Program-made: the position numbers and the translations under genes | Assembly (NCBI GenBank): GCA_018857735.1 | Contig: JABMCL010000348.1 | Span: forward strand, 632,501-696,500 | Direction: 5' to 3' | DNA from: Alviniconcha marisindica | Lineage: Eukaryota; Mollusca; Gastropoda; Provannidae | Length of the DNA: 64,000 bases | In this document: in pieces, positions 1-13,060 of the stretch | Layout of the letters: each line of letters starts with the position of its first letter | How positions within the stretch are numbered: the stretch's first letter is position 1 | Notes under the pieces: model-generated | Seen by the model: the letters and a program-made list of their open reading frames with translations, nothing else | What the model was told of the DNA's origin: nothing | Databases searched by the model: none

Positions 1-217
1 GGATATATGTGTGTGAGGCTGCTGAGGTTCTTGTGGTTTCTGGTATTTAGTGGACAATGGGAGTGGAAGGGCTGTAGGGCTGTGTGTGGACAGGTGATGC
101 CACGTGCAGCTGGGAGTTATTTTATATTTTCTTTTCATTCTCCATCAATGCCTTCATCACTCGAAAAACAACAACTGATTAATATCAGTCATGACAGGCA
201 GAATATAGCCGATAGAA

Positions 218-747
<530 letters not shown>

Positions 748-1573
748 CACGTGCGATACTACCCTCGACACACAGGGTGCTGATGCCAGCATCCATTGAT
801 TCAGAAGGTATAGTAGCGTCGTCAAAGCGGGTAAATCGGAGGTCAGTTCTGTTGAACCCAGACAGTTGGTGGTTCTCTTCCTTTGTCTGGGAAGGAAACT
901 GACATGGAAAACGCACGTGCAAACGGCGAAGGGACGCTAAGCTAAAAATAGGCGAGCCGGCGCGTGCGTGCTTTCCGGGTTCGGCACTTTGAACAATAAA
1001 TCACAAGCAAGTACTCCGATCGGAAGCTACACTGCTTCTGAATGAATGCCGCCCCACCCCATCCCTTCCCATAAATGCCGGAAGAATGCTTTTAAAGACT
1101 TCAAGTAACAACGACAAAAACAAACCAACAAATACTGAACAAAAACGAGTGTTTGAACCAAAACAGAAACAGCAGTATACTAAGATGCAAAACTAACGCA
1201 GGTCGGCTTACTTTTCGGCAATTCACACGTACACCACGCTACTTAGGGGAGACCGGGGTACTTTGGCCACGGGGCACATTTGGTCACAGGCAATGTTTAC
1301 ACATTAAACATTATTTTTAGGCTGCTTCTTCTCCAGTCGTTGTTTTTGAGTAACGACGTCTGTCTTGTTCTTCTCGGTGTTCGGCCTTTTTATCTAATGG
1401 CCATTTCACATAAGTGAGATTGGACTGATCTTACAATTGTGAAGATAACATATGTCAGAAAGTTATACCAAAATAGCAACAGTAGTAACTTGGTGTTTAC
1501 ACCCAGAATAATAACAGACCTCAAGAAATTTAAGAAAAAAAAGAAGAGAAAAAAAACACCACAAAAAAAAAAA

Positions 1574-1575
<2 letters not shown>
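748..1575. other. No gene seen
   Basis: Ordinary mixed-composition DNA. A GAGACCGGGGTACTTTGGCC stretch near 1250 may be a repeat fragment. No supported exon. Confidence 0.5.

Positions 1576-1640
<65 letters not shown>
1576..1640. repeat. (TA)n microsatellite
   Basis: About 32 TA units, bordered by an A-rich and a GTGT tract. Confidence 0.95.
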
Positions 1641-1646
<6 letters not shown>

Positions 1647-2017
1647 ATGTGTGTGTGTGTTGTTGTTGTTTTTGTGTGGTGTTTTTTATATATATATGTC
1701 CTTTTTTTCTTTCTTTTCTTTTTTGCAATCGCAAAAACAAACGATGTCTATCCTTGTAGTGATTACAAGTGGCGGCAGTTTCGAATACCACGATACAGCA
1801 GCTTGAATCTTTCTTTCTTTATTCGGTTTTTTTTTTTTTTTTTTTTTTTTCCATTGCAAGTACATTTTGGGATGTCTAGAACGTTTTGTTCGTAAGCAGA
1901 AATAAACAATAATTTATATGGTACGGATTGTGTAAAAGGATTATGAATAAACAACACCCAAAACCTGTTCGTGCACTTGACAGAAGTTAACAGCATCGTA
2001 TGTAAATATAAACCCAG

Positions 2018-2190
2018 AGCTCAGGAGCTGTGTGAAAGTCGAGGTGGCCGTCCCTGTTAAGCCTACGGTTTCTGTGGACGTAAAGCAACACTTCAACCAG
2101 GAGCTGTGTAAACAGGATCCCTACCCCGTTCTTTCCCCGTCCATAGTCAACCATAGCCTACAGTTTCCCTGGACGTAAAGCACCATGAAA
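2018..2190. repeat. Dispersed repeat A, copy 1
   Basis: GAGCTCAGGAGCTGTGTGAA, then GTCGAGGTGGCCGTCC, ending GTTTCTGTGGACGTAAAGCA. The terminal GGACGTAAAGCA recurs at about 2172, suggesting a partial duplication. A second copy is at 40187-40262. Confidence 0.6.
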
Positions 2191-2561
2191 GAAAGAAAGA
2201 AGAGGAAATATAAACCCCAAAATCATAATCATACTTGGCACACTGCTGGTTTGGATGGTTGCAAAGGGAAAGACGAATTTAGGCCAAAAAAATATGAATC
2301 GTATGTGGCACTGACTGATTCGGCAGTTGACTGTTACGTTGCGGATTGCAGATTGTTGTATAAATTAGTGGAATTTTGTTCCTTTTTGGTTTATTCTTTG
2401 TTTTGGGATAGGTGTTTTCATAAGACCACCAGTCTATAATTACTATTTATTTCATTTTGACAGTTGCAATTTTACAGTTTTGATTATTAGTCACCCACCC
2501 ACCCACCCGCAAAAAAAGAGAAGAAAACAAGAAGAGGGGGTGGGTGTGAGGGGGTAGTAGT

Positions 2562-2625
2562 AACTTGGTGTTTTACGCCCAGTCGAACATTGCGGTTATA
2601 TCAGGGCGAGGGTTTGAGGGGGCCT
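2562..2625. repeat. Dispersed repeat B, copy 1
   Basis: TAACTTGGTGTTTTACGCCC, then TGCGGTTATATCAGGGCGA. Same motif at 50283-50332; a short cognate, TAACTTGGTGTTTACACCC, lies near 1486. Confidence 0.55.
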
Positions 2626-2829
2626 GGTGATATATTATGATAGAAGAGCGATAGAGAAAGACCGAAAGGAAGCTGGAGAAAAAGAAAGATAGAACTGGCG
2701 CAGAAGAATAAAAAAACCAACAAAAGAGATCAACTGATTACGTGTCACAGTCGTTCCTAAACCAATAGCTACTCCTTTTTCTTTCTTTTTTCCTTTTTTT
2801 TCTTTTTCTTTCTTTTTTGCATTTTGCTA

Positions 2830-3090
<261 letters not shown>

Positions 3091-3238
3091 AGAGAGAAGA
3101 CTCTCTGTTTTTGCTGTAGCCTTGTTGTTGGTTATTGTTGGGGCTTTTTGTGTGTTTGTTTCTTTGTTTGTTTGTTTTAGCAAGGACAGGCTGTAAGACT
3201 AGGCCTCTACCTAAAATCTTTATCCTTGAGTATCAAAG

Positions 3239-3319
<81 letters not shown>

Positions 3320-3350
3320 CCCCCTACCCCCACCCCCACCCCCACCCCCA
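3239..3350. repeat. (CT)n tract followed by C-rich run
   Basis: About 39 CT units, then (CCCCCA)n. Confidence 0.95.
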
Positions 3351-4249
3351 TGCCATTTTGTGATACATCTCTAGCTTTCATACTTTAATAGCTTATTTCT
3401 TTATGCCGAGTCGTTCTATTATTTAATTCTCCCCAACCTCCATTCCCCACCCCGCCCTCACCCACCCCCTGCTGTTTGCATTGTTCATTTTGTAGTATCC
3501 GTCCGTGTGAATGCACTCAGACGGCATTAAACAGGTCTTGAAACTGACAATGACATACCACCGCGCATTACTGCCTCTGATTGTACTCGGCGATAATAAT
3601 TGTCTGCCCCTCACAGCGGCTCGCGCGGTGACGGTGCGACTTTCAGTGCGTGCCATCCACGTCAGTTTCACCCCGGCAAGCGCGTGCCCCTTCCCCCCAC
3701 CCCACCACCCCTCACCCCCACCCCCAGCTCGTGCCACGTGCCTGCCTGTCTCGCCACGCGCCCATAGCTCACTTTGCGCAGGTGCGAATTTGGTTTCTAT
3801 TGTATGCTGTCCGCGACCGGCCGCGGCTTTGCCGTTTATTCGTTGGCTACCGTTCGCTGACACATGGAGACTTTTTTCTCTCTCTCTCTCTCTTCTTCTT
3901 CTTCTTCTTCTTCGGCCTGGACACCGGTTGGCTGTAGTTAGCTATAACACCTGGCGCTTATTTCAAATTCCTGTTGCGAGCCGGGTAGCTGTTATTTCAA
4001 ATCACCGAAATTCAAATTCAAATTGTCTGTTGGCGGTTCTGCTTCAGTTAAGGTGTAATAAGTATATGTGTTTTGGTTTTAGGCTTTGTTTCAAGTTTTC
4101 AAAACCGTGAGAAGAAGTTTTAAGACTGTGACTGACAAAAGCCCACCTGACTTATTTTGTAATGTTGTTTTGTCGACTCTATTCTAATGTAGGTCGAAAT
4201 TTTAGTTAGCCTCAGTCCTGGTTCAAAGTCTTGTACTTTTTATTGTGAT

Positions 4250-4250
<1 letters not shown>
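3351..4250. other. No gene seen; GC-richer block at 3.42-3.87 kb
   Basis: Open frames exist on both strands but show low-complexity P/S-rich or G-rich readings without family resemblance. A (CTT)n lies at 3891-3912. Confidence 0.5.
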
Positions 4251-4322
<72 letters not shown>

Positions 4323-4325
4323 ACA

Positions 4326-4404
<79 letters not shown>

Positions 4405-4421
4405 CACACACACCACACAAC

Positions 4422-4493
<72 letters not shown>
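4251..4493. repeat. (CA)n microsatellite of about 240 bp
   Basis: Almost pure CA with a few T interruptions and one CATCACACACCACACAACAA break near 4402. Confidence 0.97.
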
Positions 4494-4494
<1 letters not shown>

Positions 4495-4621
4495 CTGTTG
4501 AATAGTTCATTTAGTTAGTAATGTACATATCAGGTCGTCTCGACAGTACAGCATAGCATATCCTCACCAAGATAAGACCTTCAGTGTGTGTTCAGTTTTG
4601 TTTCGTGTTTTTTTCAAATAA

Positions 4622-4658
<37 letters not shown>
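4622..4658. repeat. (GTT)n microsatellite
   Basis: About 12 GTT units. Confidence 0.9.
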
Positions 4659-4828
4659 AGTTTTTGCTTGTTTGTTTGTGTTTTTGTTTTTCCTATCTTT
4701 TTATCATAGTGTTTGTTCATTTATTTGTTCCTTATATTATTTATTTGGAAATATTTTTTATCTAGCTAGTCATTTACCTGTTCATTCATCTATTGTGTTA
4801 TTTATTTTGACATATTATTTTTTCTTTT

Positions 4829-4832
<4 letters not shown>

Positions 4833-4916
<84 letters not shown>
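4833..4916. repeat. (TA)n microsatellite
   Basis: About 42 TA units within AT-rich DNA. Confidence 0.95.
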
Positions 4917-4921
<5 letters not shown>

Positions 4922-5801
4922 AATTGTGATATGTTAAAAATATATATTAAAATATATAAGATATAGACAAGATATAATATTAAGATATATTAAAAACCAA
5001 TCAAACATCGTTTTTAATTTGCTTTTTTTTTTCTCTCTTTTTTTCTTTCTCTAGTCACAAATGTATTCATTCATTTATTGTCTTATATTATTTATTTTGA
5101 CATTTCTTTTTATCCAAACACATCAAAGGTAAAAAAGAATGCTATTTATTATTAAAAAACACACATGTTTTGGAACGCTAGAAGTCATTCCTGTTTTTTA
5201 AAAAATATATATATATATATAAAATATTCATTCATTTATTATATTCCTTTATTTATTTTTTATTACGATTCAAGCTTTTCTTGTTTGCTTCATCTTTTTA
5301 AAATTTAATTCCCACTTTTTGTAGTTCGTGCCTAATAATAATCACAACTTGCTTCTTGTTTTTCTTTCTTTCTTTATTTCATTCTTTCTTTCCTTTTTAA
5401 TTTAATTAAATATATATGGTTTTTCTTTTTGGTTTGGTTTTCAAGGTTTGTGGGATGGGGGGCAGTATATTATTGTTCTCAGTAGGTTATATATATTATT
5501 GTTCTCAGTAGGTTATATATTATTGTTCTTAGTGGGTTGTGTATGATCTAGCTATTAATTTTCTGAATACGTTTTGTTTTTTGTTTTGTTTTCCTTTCCA
5601 GTTTGTGTTTCTATGTAACTTTATTTATTTATATATTTATTTATTCGTTATGTATGGATCTAATTATTTACTTCTTTACTTTTTTGACATCTGTTTTTAC
5701 TTTCATTCGTTTAGTTCTTTTGATGAATTTATTGGTATAATTTTATTTAATTGGACTGTCAGAGCGTGGAGGAAGAAAGAAAGATGCTTTAAAAAGTTAT
5801 T
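4917..5801. other. AT-rich gene-free stretch
   Basis: Very AT-rich. A TCATTTATTGTCTTATATTA / TTATTTATTTTGACAT block near 5072 repeats one near 4790, showing an old duplication. Confidence 0.5.
5462..5537. repeat. Short tandem triplication
   Basis: TATATTATTGTTCTCAGTAG with GTTA linkers, three times. Confidence 0.8.
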
Positions 5802-5815
5802 AAAAAAAAAAAAAA
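5802..5815 (-). terminator. Pol III poly-T terminator of tRNA-Met
   Basis: Fourteen consecutive T on the minus strand begin 2 nt after the mature 3' end of the tRNA, as expected for a Pol III terminator. Confidence 0.85.
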
Positions 5816-5817
5816 TC

Positions 5818-5907
5818 TGCCCCGAGTGAGGATCGAACTCACGACCTTCAGATGGCTCTGTTTCAGTGATTATGAGACTGACGCGCTACCTACTGCGCTA
5901 TCGAGGC
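5818..5907 (-). tRNA. tRNA-Met(CAT), elongator type, with a 17-nt intron
   Basis: Read on the minus strand, the acceptor pairs GCCTCGA with TCGGGGC, the D stem is GCGC/GCGC, and the T arm is GTGAG-TTCGATC-CTCAC. The anticodon loop CTCATAA is interrupted after position 37 by 17 nt (plus-strand 5854-5870). Removing it gives a standard 73-nt elongator tRNA-Met with anticodon CAT and discriminator A. A box and B box are intact and a T-run follows 2 nt downstream, so the gene looks functional. Confidence 0.93.
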
Positions 5908-6539
5908 ATTAGAAACGGAGGAGAAAAGAAAGTACATATTCATTTAATTGGTTCAGGTTATTTAATTGTTTATAGTATTCTTACTTGTAGTTATCGTTTA
6001 GTAAAACAATGTCATTTAGCATGTTTCACATATAGAGTTTAAAAAAACACGCGAAGATTTCCAGTACCAATAGAGTAAATGTGCAACGACAGTGGCAGAG
6101 GCGGGCACAATACAAGGGAAGTAACTGCTAAAATCGATGGCAAAATTAACATCAAATTCTTGGCTCTATTATTCCCCCTAGTTACACTAAAAATACGGCT
6201 CATCTTTTTTCAGCCTTTTGCCTGCTAAGTCGTAATTTCGGTCTATATTGTGATTAACATTGTTCTTGTGCTAGTGGTGCATTTTACTCACAACTTGGTT
6301 TCATGATTTCAGATAGCATGACTTAACAAGCACATTTGAACTGTCTGCCGTTCTGCTTACGTGGAAATAAGACGAATCAGCTGCATCCGCCAGTACCCCC
6401 GACTGTTGAAGCAACCTAAACTCTCGTCTGTGCTTTGTTCTCTCTAAGTTAGACTATCTGGCTGCCCACTTTACCTTCACATTAGCCGAGTTACATAGAT
6501 TTTGGAACTCTTAGCGAAACTCATTTTCAAGGCATGCAA
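5908..6539. other. No gene seen
   Basis: Unique-looking intergenic DNA upstream of the tRNA-Met gene and before a LINE relic. Confidence 0.5.
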
Positions 6540-6730
6540 ACATGATCATGTGCAACCTCTTCTGCAAGCTCCTCACTGGCTACTGGTCCATGCCATAATA
6601 GACTCCAATGTTTTCAAACTTAACTTCTTTCCCAGCTAGGACCATCCCTCTCTGGAACTCCTGCCAACATCAGTAGCAGAAGCTCCCACTCTGGCATCAT
6701 TCTAGGGAAAGCTGAACAAATTTCTTTTCC
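6540..6730 (+). mobile_element. Non-LTR retrotransposon relic, reverse-transcriptase C-terminus
   Basis: Broken frames read HVQPLLQAPHWLLVHAIIDS, then LWNS, then LPTSVAEAPTLASF and LNKFLF. This is the order of the conserved tail of CR1/L2/Jockey-type polymerases (PLL..LHWLPV, LWN.LP, SFK..LK..LF). Stops and frameshifts show it is dead. Confidence 0.6.
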
Positions 6731-6900
6731 GGTACTAATATATATTATATAGGTCTTTTAATTAACTAAAGTAGAATAGATGATGGCTGGAGCTGTGCTG
6801 GCCAGGGTTTCTCCCAGGTGAATGCTAGTGCTGAAACAGGTAGCTGGATTGGTCTAATTGGATACCTTAAAATAATGTTTGTTTCTGTTATTGGGGGTCC

Positions 6901-6960
<60 letters not shown>

Positions 6961-7044
6961 TATTGGTTTTGGGGGTTTATTTGTTTATTGTTTTTTGGGG
7001 GGTTGTTTGTTGGTTTTGTTGTTGTTGTTGGTCTATTGTGTCTA

Positions 7045-7111
<67 letters not shown>

Positions 7112-7221
7112 GTCAAGCAGAAAAATGTATTCCACGGAACTGTTAGTAGATCAGTAGGTAACTTCATTGTCTTACACGAGAAAGGCAGTCATATGTTACA
7201 CATTAAAAGGCAGTAATAATT

Positions 7222-7318
<97 letters not shown>
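6901..7318. repeat. (GT)n, (CA)n, (CT)n(CA)n cluster
   Basis: (GT)n 6902-6958, (CA)n 7048-7109, (CT)n 7223-7251, (CA)n 7252-7317. Confidence 0.95.
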
Positions 7319-8284
7319 TTAAGATAAAAATGGTCCAGAAAAATGTTTGTTCTTTATTTCAAGGCAGTGGAATGTTCTCCAGCAGGAGTTAATGTGCAAC
7401 AGCAAAGAGGGTGCAACTGCTTTTCTTTTTTTTCTTTTTTATTCATCATTTTCCTTCTTGATTGCCCAAAACTCAGGAACTCCTTTTCAATTTTACAGTT
7501 CAATGTACTCAAAAGAACATTGTATGGAAGCAGCAAAAAAGCAACAGTTTGTTCTGAAAGCAAACTGCTGACATATGCTGTAAAGGTAAAAATACTAAAT
7601 TGGTACACACTGCAAGCTAAGCACAACAACAAAATAATTACAAATTTTCAATTAAATTAATTTTTACAAAAACAACTTTAAAATTTAGAGGAGGGGGAGG
7701 AGGATCGGCTGAATTACTTCCCTTAAATAAGGAATCTGAATAACTGATGACAACATCAGGCAAAATTCTTTAATGAAGAAACAGAACATATGTATACCTT
7801 TTTATGTACGTAAAATTTGAAACTTTCCACACAAAAACAGACCACTCCACTCCGTCAAACAAAAAGCAAGGGAAATGCATCTCACCCAAAGAGAGGCTGT
7901 ATATTATTAATGGCCAAATTAATGGATCATTTTTCTTCTTCATTTTTTTCACACTTATTTGCCAGGCAGAGCTGAATGTCAGAATAAATTGGTCCTTGGT
8001 CCATTTCTGAGGAACAGCCTGCATGAAAATAAAATATGCAATTATGTGTTATTGTCTACTGTGATGTGGTAATTTTTCAGCCACGTATTTAATTTCTCTG
8101 ATAAGATAACAATGTAATCTTGAACATGAACACTCAGCAAACATGTTCAGTACCTCCCTGTAACTAATATAAGCTACAGTCTTGCAAAATCTGACAAATC
8201 ATAAGTATAACAATGTCTGTCTCAAGCAATATGACAAGCATATTACAGTTCTCTGGCAGCATGCTTGGTGAATATTGTGTTGTA
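7319..8284. other. No gene seen
   Basis: AT-rich intergenic DNA with short open frames of no family character. Confidence 0.5.
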
Positions 8285-9042
8285 AATGGGGCAGGGATAG
8301 CTCAGTTGGTACAGTGTTCCCCAACTGAAAAGCTAGACGCAATACTGATGCAGGTTTGAATCCCCAGGGCAGCAAGGATTTTTCTCTCACAGTCAGCTTC
8401 CAGTGCAGACTCTCTTATGGTGGGTTCACACAATCGCAGAAGTTTGCAACTTTCCAAAAGTTGCATAACTTTGCAGCTTTTTGAAATAACAAACGGACAA
8501 CAAAAAGATGAGTCGAATCAAGCATAGAAATGTGCCCCCAAGCATTTTTCTTGGGGGGGGGGGGGGGGGGGTATATGCAACTTTTCGGTTTGATTCTCAA
8601 TCTTTTTGACGCTGTCACAGAAGTTTGAAACACGTTGTGGAGTTGTCAAACTAAACAAAATGTAATGACATGAGGGTACGGGATCAATAGAAAAATCTTT
8701 CATCTATTACATGGTGTGGTTGTTTTTAACATACGTGCTGTGGTTTTTTAATGGTAATGTCGTTTCAGACCTAAGGGTAGGCGACGTGTAGTAATACATT
8801 TTGGGGAAAAATTGCAAACTTCTGCGATCATGTGAACCCACCATTACAGTGTTCGCACAGCCCCTGTGTATAGTCACATGCCTAAACATCCGTGCGCATG
8901 TTAAAAATCCCAAACACCTGCAGCCATACTGCATGCTTGGAGACATTAATATACTACTCTTGCGGCTGCTGTGCCTTACCCAAATTTCCCACAAGGGATA
9001 ATGAAGTACTCAGAAAATTATAAATAAATAAAATAAAAAATC
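8285..9042 (+). mobile_element. tRNA-derived SINE, split by a MITE
   Basis: The head (8289-8417) has a Pol III A box TAGCTCAGTTGG at 8298 and a B box GGTTTGAATCC at 8353. The body resumes at about 8847 with a GCGCATGTTAAAAATCCC-type motif that I associate with molluscan SINEs, and ends in an A-rich tail ATAAATAAATAAAATAAAAAA (9022-9042). The 426-bp MITE and its TTA duplication interrupt it. Confidence 0.6.
8418..8843. mobile_element. PIF/Harbinger-like MITE with TTA target duplication
   Basis: The left end TGGTGGGTTCACACAATCGC (8418) is the inverse of the right end, GCGATCATGTGAACCCACCA (8824-8843), with the match extending inward over AGAAGTTTGCAA. It is flanked by TTA on both sides (8415-8417 and 8844-8846), the 3-bp TWA duplication of PIF/Harbinger elements. 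It is 426 bp long, has no transposase frame, and carries an internal G-run. Superfamily assignment rests on the TSD only. Confidence 0.75.
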
Positions 9043-9340
9043 AGCAACGGCAGTGTAAAACAAATCGCTGTTGAAGTTAATCAAATGTCAGAAGAATTTT
9101 AGTTGAAAAAATTCTGCATCTCTGTCAATTTCACTAAAAGAGATAAACTTTTTATTATCAACCTGGGCCACAGTTCCTCCAAAAACAAACCCACTGTTCT
9201 AGGCAAGTGGCAATGATGAACTGCTACAAAATGAGCTTTTCTATTTTATTCTGCAATATTTTGTATTCAGCAGCCAGAGACTGCTTTTTACTGTGCTTGC
9301 ATGGAGATGTATTCTTTGTGGAAGAATCTAATCTGACTAC

Positions 9341-9592
9341 AGAATCTTTGGCAATTCATAATAATTAATAAACAACATAAATGAAAAAGCAATCAGCATC
9401 TTCTGCTGCCTTGTGCATTTGTGAAGGTTTTGCCACTGCATTATGGGCCATGCCCTGAACTACAGAATCTTTGGCAATTCATAACAATTAATAAACAACA
9501 GAAATAAAACAGCAACCAGCATCTTCTGTTGAAATATGCAGTTGACTGAGTTGTGAAGTTTTTGCCACTGTATTATGGGCCATGCCCTGAAA
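9341..9592. repeat. Direct duplication of about 120 bp
   Basis: CTACAGAATCTTTGGCAATT ... CATCTTCTGCTG ... ATTATGGGCCATGCCCTGAA occurs twice in tandem (9338-9459 and 9460-9592). Confidence 0.85.
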
Positions 9593-9885
9593 TACCTATA
9601 CTGGTTAACTGAATGTAAACAAAATTTTTTTTTACTATTATGAACCATCAGGCCAACAGAACAGTACTATACTATAAAGTGCATTAACTCTTATGGATTC
9701 AGGCCAGTATATTTTCCATGCAACTCAAACAAAAACACCAAACTCTGATTGAATATTCAGATAATAATGACAATCGCAATGGCAAAGATATATACAATAA
9801 TAACAAAGTGACCAAACAAATGGCATACATGAGTACATAAAAAGCACTTTGTTTCTCTGAGTGGGTGTAAACAATTTGCATAACA

Positions 9886-9914
9886 CACACATGCACATAT
9901 ACACACACACACAT

Positions 9915-9946
<32 letters not shown>

Positions 9947-10045
9947 CACACACACACACATATGCATGCACGCACACACACACATGCATGCATGCACACA
10001 CACACACATGCATGCACACACACACTCACATGCATGCACGCACAA
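9886..10045. repeat. (CA)n with CATG interruptions
   Basis: CA repeats broken by repeated CATGCATG blocks. Confidence 0.95.
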
Positions 10046-11163
10046 ACAAACAACTTAAAAGTTACCGTTCACTGATGTTCTGGCAGGAAGGATGCACATC
10101 TACAGTATTACAGCCTAGATACAGCAACCACTGTTTAGGTGTGACATAGGGTAACAGGGTTTAATTACCAGCATACCACCATCTAACTGCAACCGCTCTG
10201 TTTTCTCAATCTCAAACCTTTCTCAGCACATTGCGACATCCCTGTTGAAAATACAACAATATTAACTGGTGTCCAGTAGCATCATGAATAGTCTAATACA
10301 CAAACCAGTGGCAGGATGTCAATAAACCAGCCATAGTAAAATTACTGGTTATAATCATGTTACCCTATGCTGCACCCAGATATTTCTCTGCGGCCAAATT
10401 GCATGCAGACTCTTAAATTAAAAAGGCCTTAAAGTCAAGGAAAATGACAGCAGACAGACTGGCAGGGAAAGCAGCCACCACAAGCGGTTTGCATCCCTGG
10501 AAGATCTGAAGTGTTGAGGAGCTTGAGACAGTACCTGCGGGCACAGAGCCATTCTGCCCTCCATCCCACTAAAAAGTCATCTGTTCCTTCAGCCAGGACT
10601 GAGCTCAGGTTAAATGCATGTCAGACCAAAGTGCTAACAATTCTCTACCACTTGCATGCCATTATTGTTGATTTAAACCACAGCTAACTCTTGCATTCAA
10701 AAGCAAGCCATACTGCGGGTCTCTCTTCAAGCTAAGTTTTGTCCAGCTCAGAGAAACTGAGAAAGCCAGCTCAGAGAAACTGAGAGAGCCAACTGTCTTT
10801 TCCCGGCCACCACATTTTCCTGGCTATTTTCCTGAAATATGTGTCCAATGATGGAGGTGCTGTGAAATAATTTTTACATTATGCCAACTGAAGGCTGGCA
10901 TGCCGGCATTTTCGGTGAAACAGGCAGGTGTGGGCTGCTCCTTCTAACAGCATCAGCTGAAGAGTATACTGCAACCCCTTATGAGAAACCATTTCTCTAT
11001 AGGTAACACTCAAATAAGCATACTGCTTTTGTGTTTCCTGTACTTATTTGTTGAACTTATGATTACAATGAATGAATAAATTTTGTTTAAAGCAACCATT
11101 CCTCTGCTAAGACCACATTTATTTATTTATTTATTAAACCTTTCTCTTTCTCAACAAGCTTGT
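10046..11163. other. No gene seen
   Basis: Mixed intergenic DNA. AGCTCAGAGAAACTGAGA is duplicated near 10745 and 10769. Nothing coding supported. Confidence 0.5.
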
Positions 11164-11440
11164 TTAGTTAGTAATTGGATTTTAACGTCCTGTCAACCGC
11201 ACAGGGTCACCTCCGGACAATCAAACTCTGTGATAAATACAGATTTCAAAACTCAAGACTTCTGGTCAACATGCCTTCTTCTATCAAGGACCATTACTCT
11301 GGAACAATCTTCCCTACCCTCTCAGGCACTCTCAATAATAACATACATTTATCATGCGCTTGTCAACGCCCTGAGCGCTCCCTCCATAGAATCTTTTAAA
11401 TCTGCCCTCAAAATCCACCTTTTCTCCTCTGGACTCTGAA
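11164..11440 (+). mobile_element. Non-LTR retrotransposon relic, 3' end of the polymerase frame
   Basis: Two frames supply LLWNNLPYP (near 11289) and APSIESFKSALKIHLFSSGL-stop, the usual last residues of CR1/L2-like ORF2. The frames are shifted relative to each other. Confidence 0.6.
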
Positions 11441-11744
11441 TGCTTTGCCTGTGTGCGTGTGTGCATGCAGTTGTATGCCATTGGTTTTGAGTGTGTCTTT
11501 GTGGGGGCTTGGGGGAAGGGGGGGGGGTGTAAGTGATGAAAAATTTGCTGAATGAAGTGTCATAGTGTGTTTATGTAATTAATTGGGTTTATTGCACTCT
11601 AGGCTGCTTATATATTTTGTTGACCTTATTGTTTTTGTATTGTGTGCTTTGGGTTCATGTTAGGTGCAAACACCTTTCAAATACTCCTTTACATTACACT
11701 ACTTTCATAGGATTTTATGGGTGATTTTACAAGAGGTGTCCACT

Positions 11745-12190
11745 CTGTAAACAGGTTTTCATTCATTTTGCACCTAGCTGATTGTTTTCAACCAAATTAT
11801 GACGTTGAGTATTTTGTAAACAAACAAGTACACAGAACTCAAACAAGATTTTATAAACAAGAGTTCACACTACCAAATTGTTTTCGTTAACTTTGCACAT
11901 AGCCAGTTGTATTGGACCAACGTAATGATGCGGAGTAGCTTGCAAACAATTAAGTACATAAAATTCAAACAATGGTCTTATAAACAAAATTGTTTTCACT
12001 AATTGTGCACCCTGCTGATCATTCTGGACCAAGGCTATGATGCTGAGTATCTTGCACGCAAATAAGTACATAAAACTCAAACGATGGTCTTATAAACAAG
12101 AGTTCACTCTTCCGAATTGTTTTCATTAATTTTGCGCATAGCTGATCAATGCTGAATATCTCACAAATAAGTACATAAAACTCAAGCCCA
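11745..12190. repeat. Tandem array, about four diverged units of 110-125 bp
   Basis: Recurring AAGTACATAAAACTCAAACG, ATGGTCTTATAAACAAGAGT and TTGTTTTCATTAATTTTGC with drift between units. Confidence 0.75.
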
Positions 12191-12299
12191 AATGTACACA
12201 GATATTCAGAGAACACAGTCAAGCATGCCCATGCAAGCAGAAAATTGAGGTACACAGACATAAACAATTTTTTTTTTTTAAATCTGCCAAAATGCCACT

Positions 12300-12470
12300 G
12301 GTGAAGTTTCAGCCCTGATCATCGAGACTACTGTTTTCTACACAGTCATAATACTACAGAGCTACAGTGACGTCAGCTATAGTCGACCATCTTAAGATCA
12401 TCGAGATCACCTTTTTCTAGGCAGTCAAAATACTACAGAACTGGTGATGTCAGTCAACCATCTTAATTTA
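12300..12470. repeat. Direct duplication
   Basis: GATCATCGAGACTACTGTTT ... CATAATACTACAGAGCT ... CGACCATCTTAA is followed by GATCATCGAGATCACCTTTT ... CAAAATACTACAGAACT ... CAACCATCTTAA. Confidence 0.75.
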
Positions 12471-12599
12471 AAACAGCCATCCACAGACACAGACAACGTT
12501 CTACTGATGCCCAGAACACACAAATGTCATGTTCCGACTTTCACGCACCTGAGACTGTTCAAATTCATGTTCACCACTTTCATGCTCCTGAAACTGTTC

Positions 12600-13060
12600 A
12601 CATTCATGTCCACCACTTGTAAACCTGACACAATCAATACACACACTGATACAGAGAGGCACTATCTGACCTCTCATCCAATGCATCCACTAGTAGAGGC
12701 AGATACCATATTGCTTCTTTTTGACCTAATGAAGAGATCAAAGCTAAACATACATCAAGCAGAACGAAGTGCCTCTATAAACTGCACTTTGATGTGCCTC
12801 TATAAACTGCCACTGATTTCCTGTGCCACCAAAACTGCACTTTGACGAGCCTCTATAACTGCACTTTGATGTGCCACTGATTTCCCATGGCACAAAAAGT
12901 GTTCAGTCACGTTCACTATTTGCAAACCTAACACAATCAGTACACACACACTCTGATACAAACAGGTACCATTTGACCTCTCATTCAATGCACCCACTGA
13001 CACAGACAAACACTATGTTGCTGCTTACTGAAGCAACGAAGAGATCAAAGTTGCACGTGT
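12600..13060. repeat. Diverged direct duplication with internal short repeats
   Basis: ACCTGACACAATCAATACAC ... TGACCTCTCATCCAATGCAT ... GAAGAGATCAAAG (12621-12745) is repeated at 12926-13050. Between them AACTGCACTTTGATGTGCC-type blocks recur. Confidence 0.7.

Noticed and set aside
3511..4110. 199-codon plus-strand open frame
   Set aside because: Low-complexity P/L/S composition over a GC-rich and (CTT)n stretch, with an equally open opposite strand; no homology recognised.
8298..8363. tRNA gene
   Set aside because: A and B boxes are present but acceptor and anticodon stems do not pair; it is a SINE head.
12444..12845. 133-codon plus-strand open frame
   Set aside because: Lies across diverged duplications and its duplicated half does not preserve the frame.
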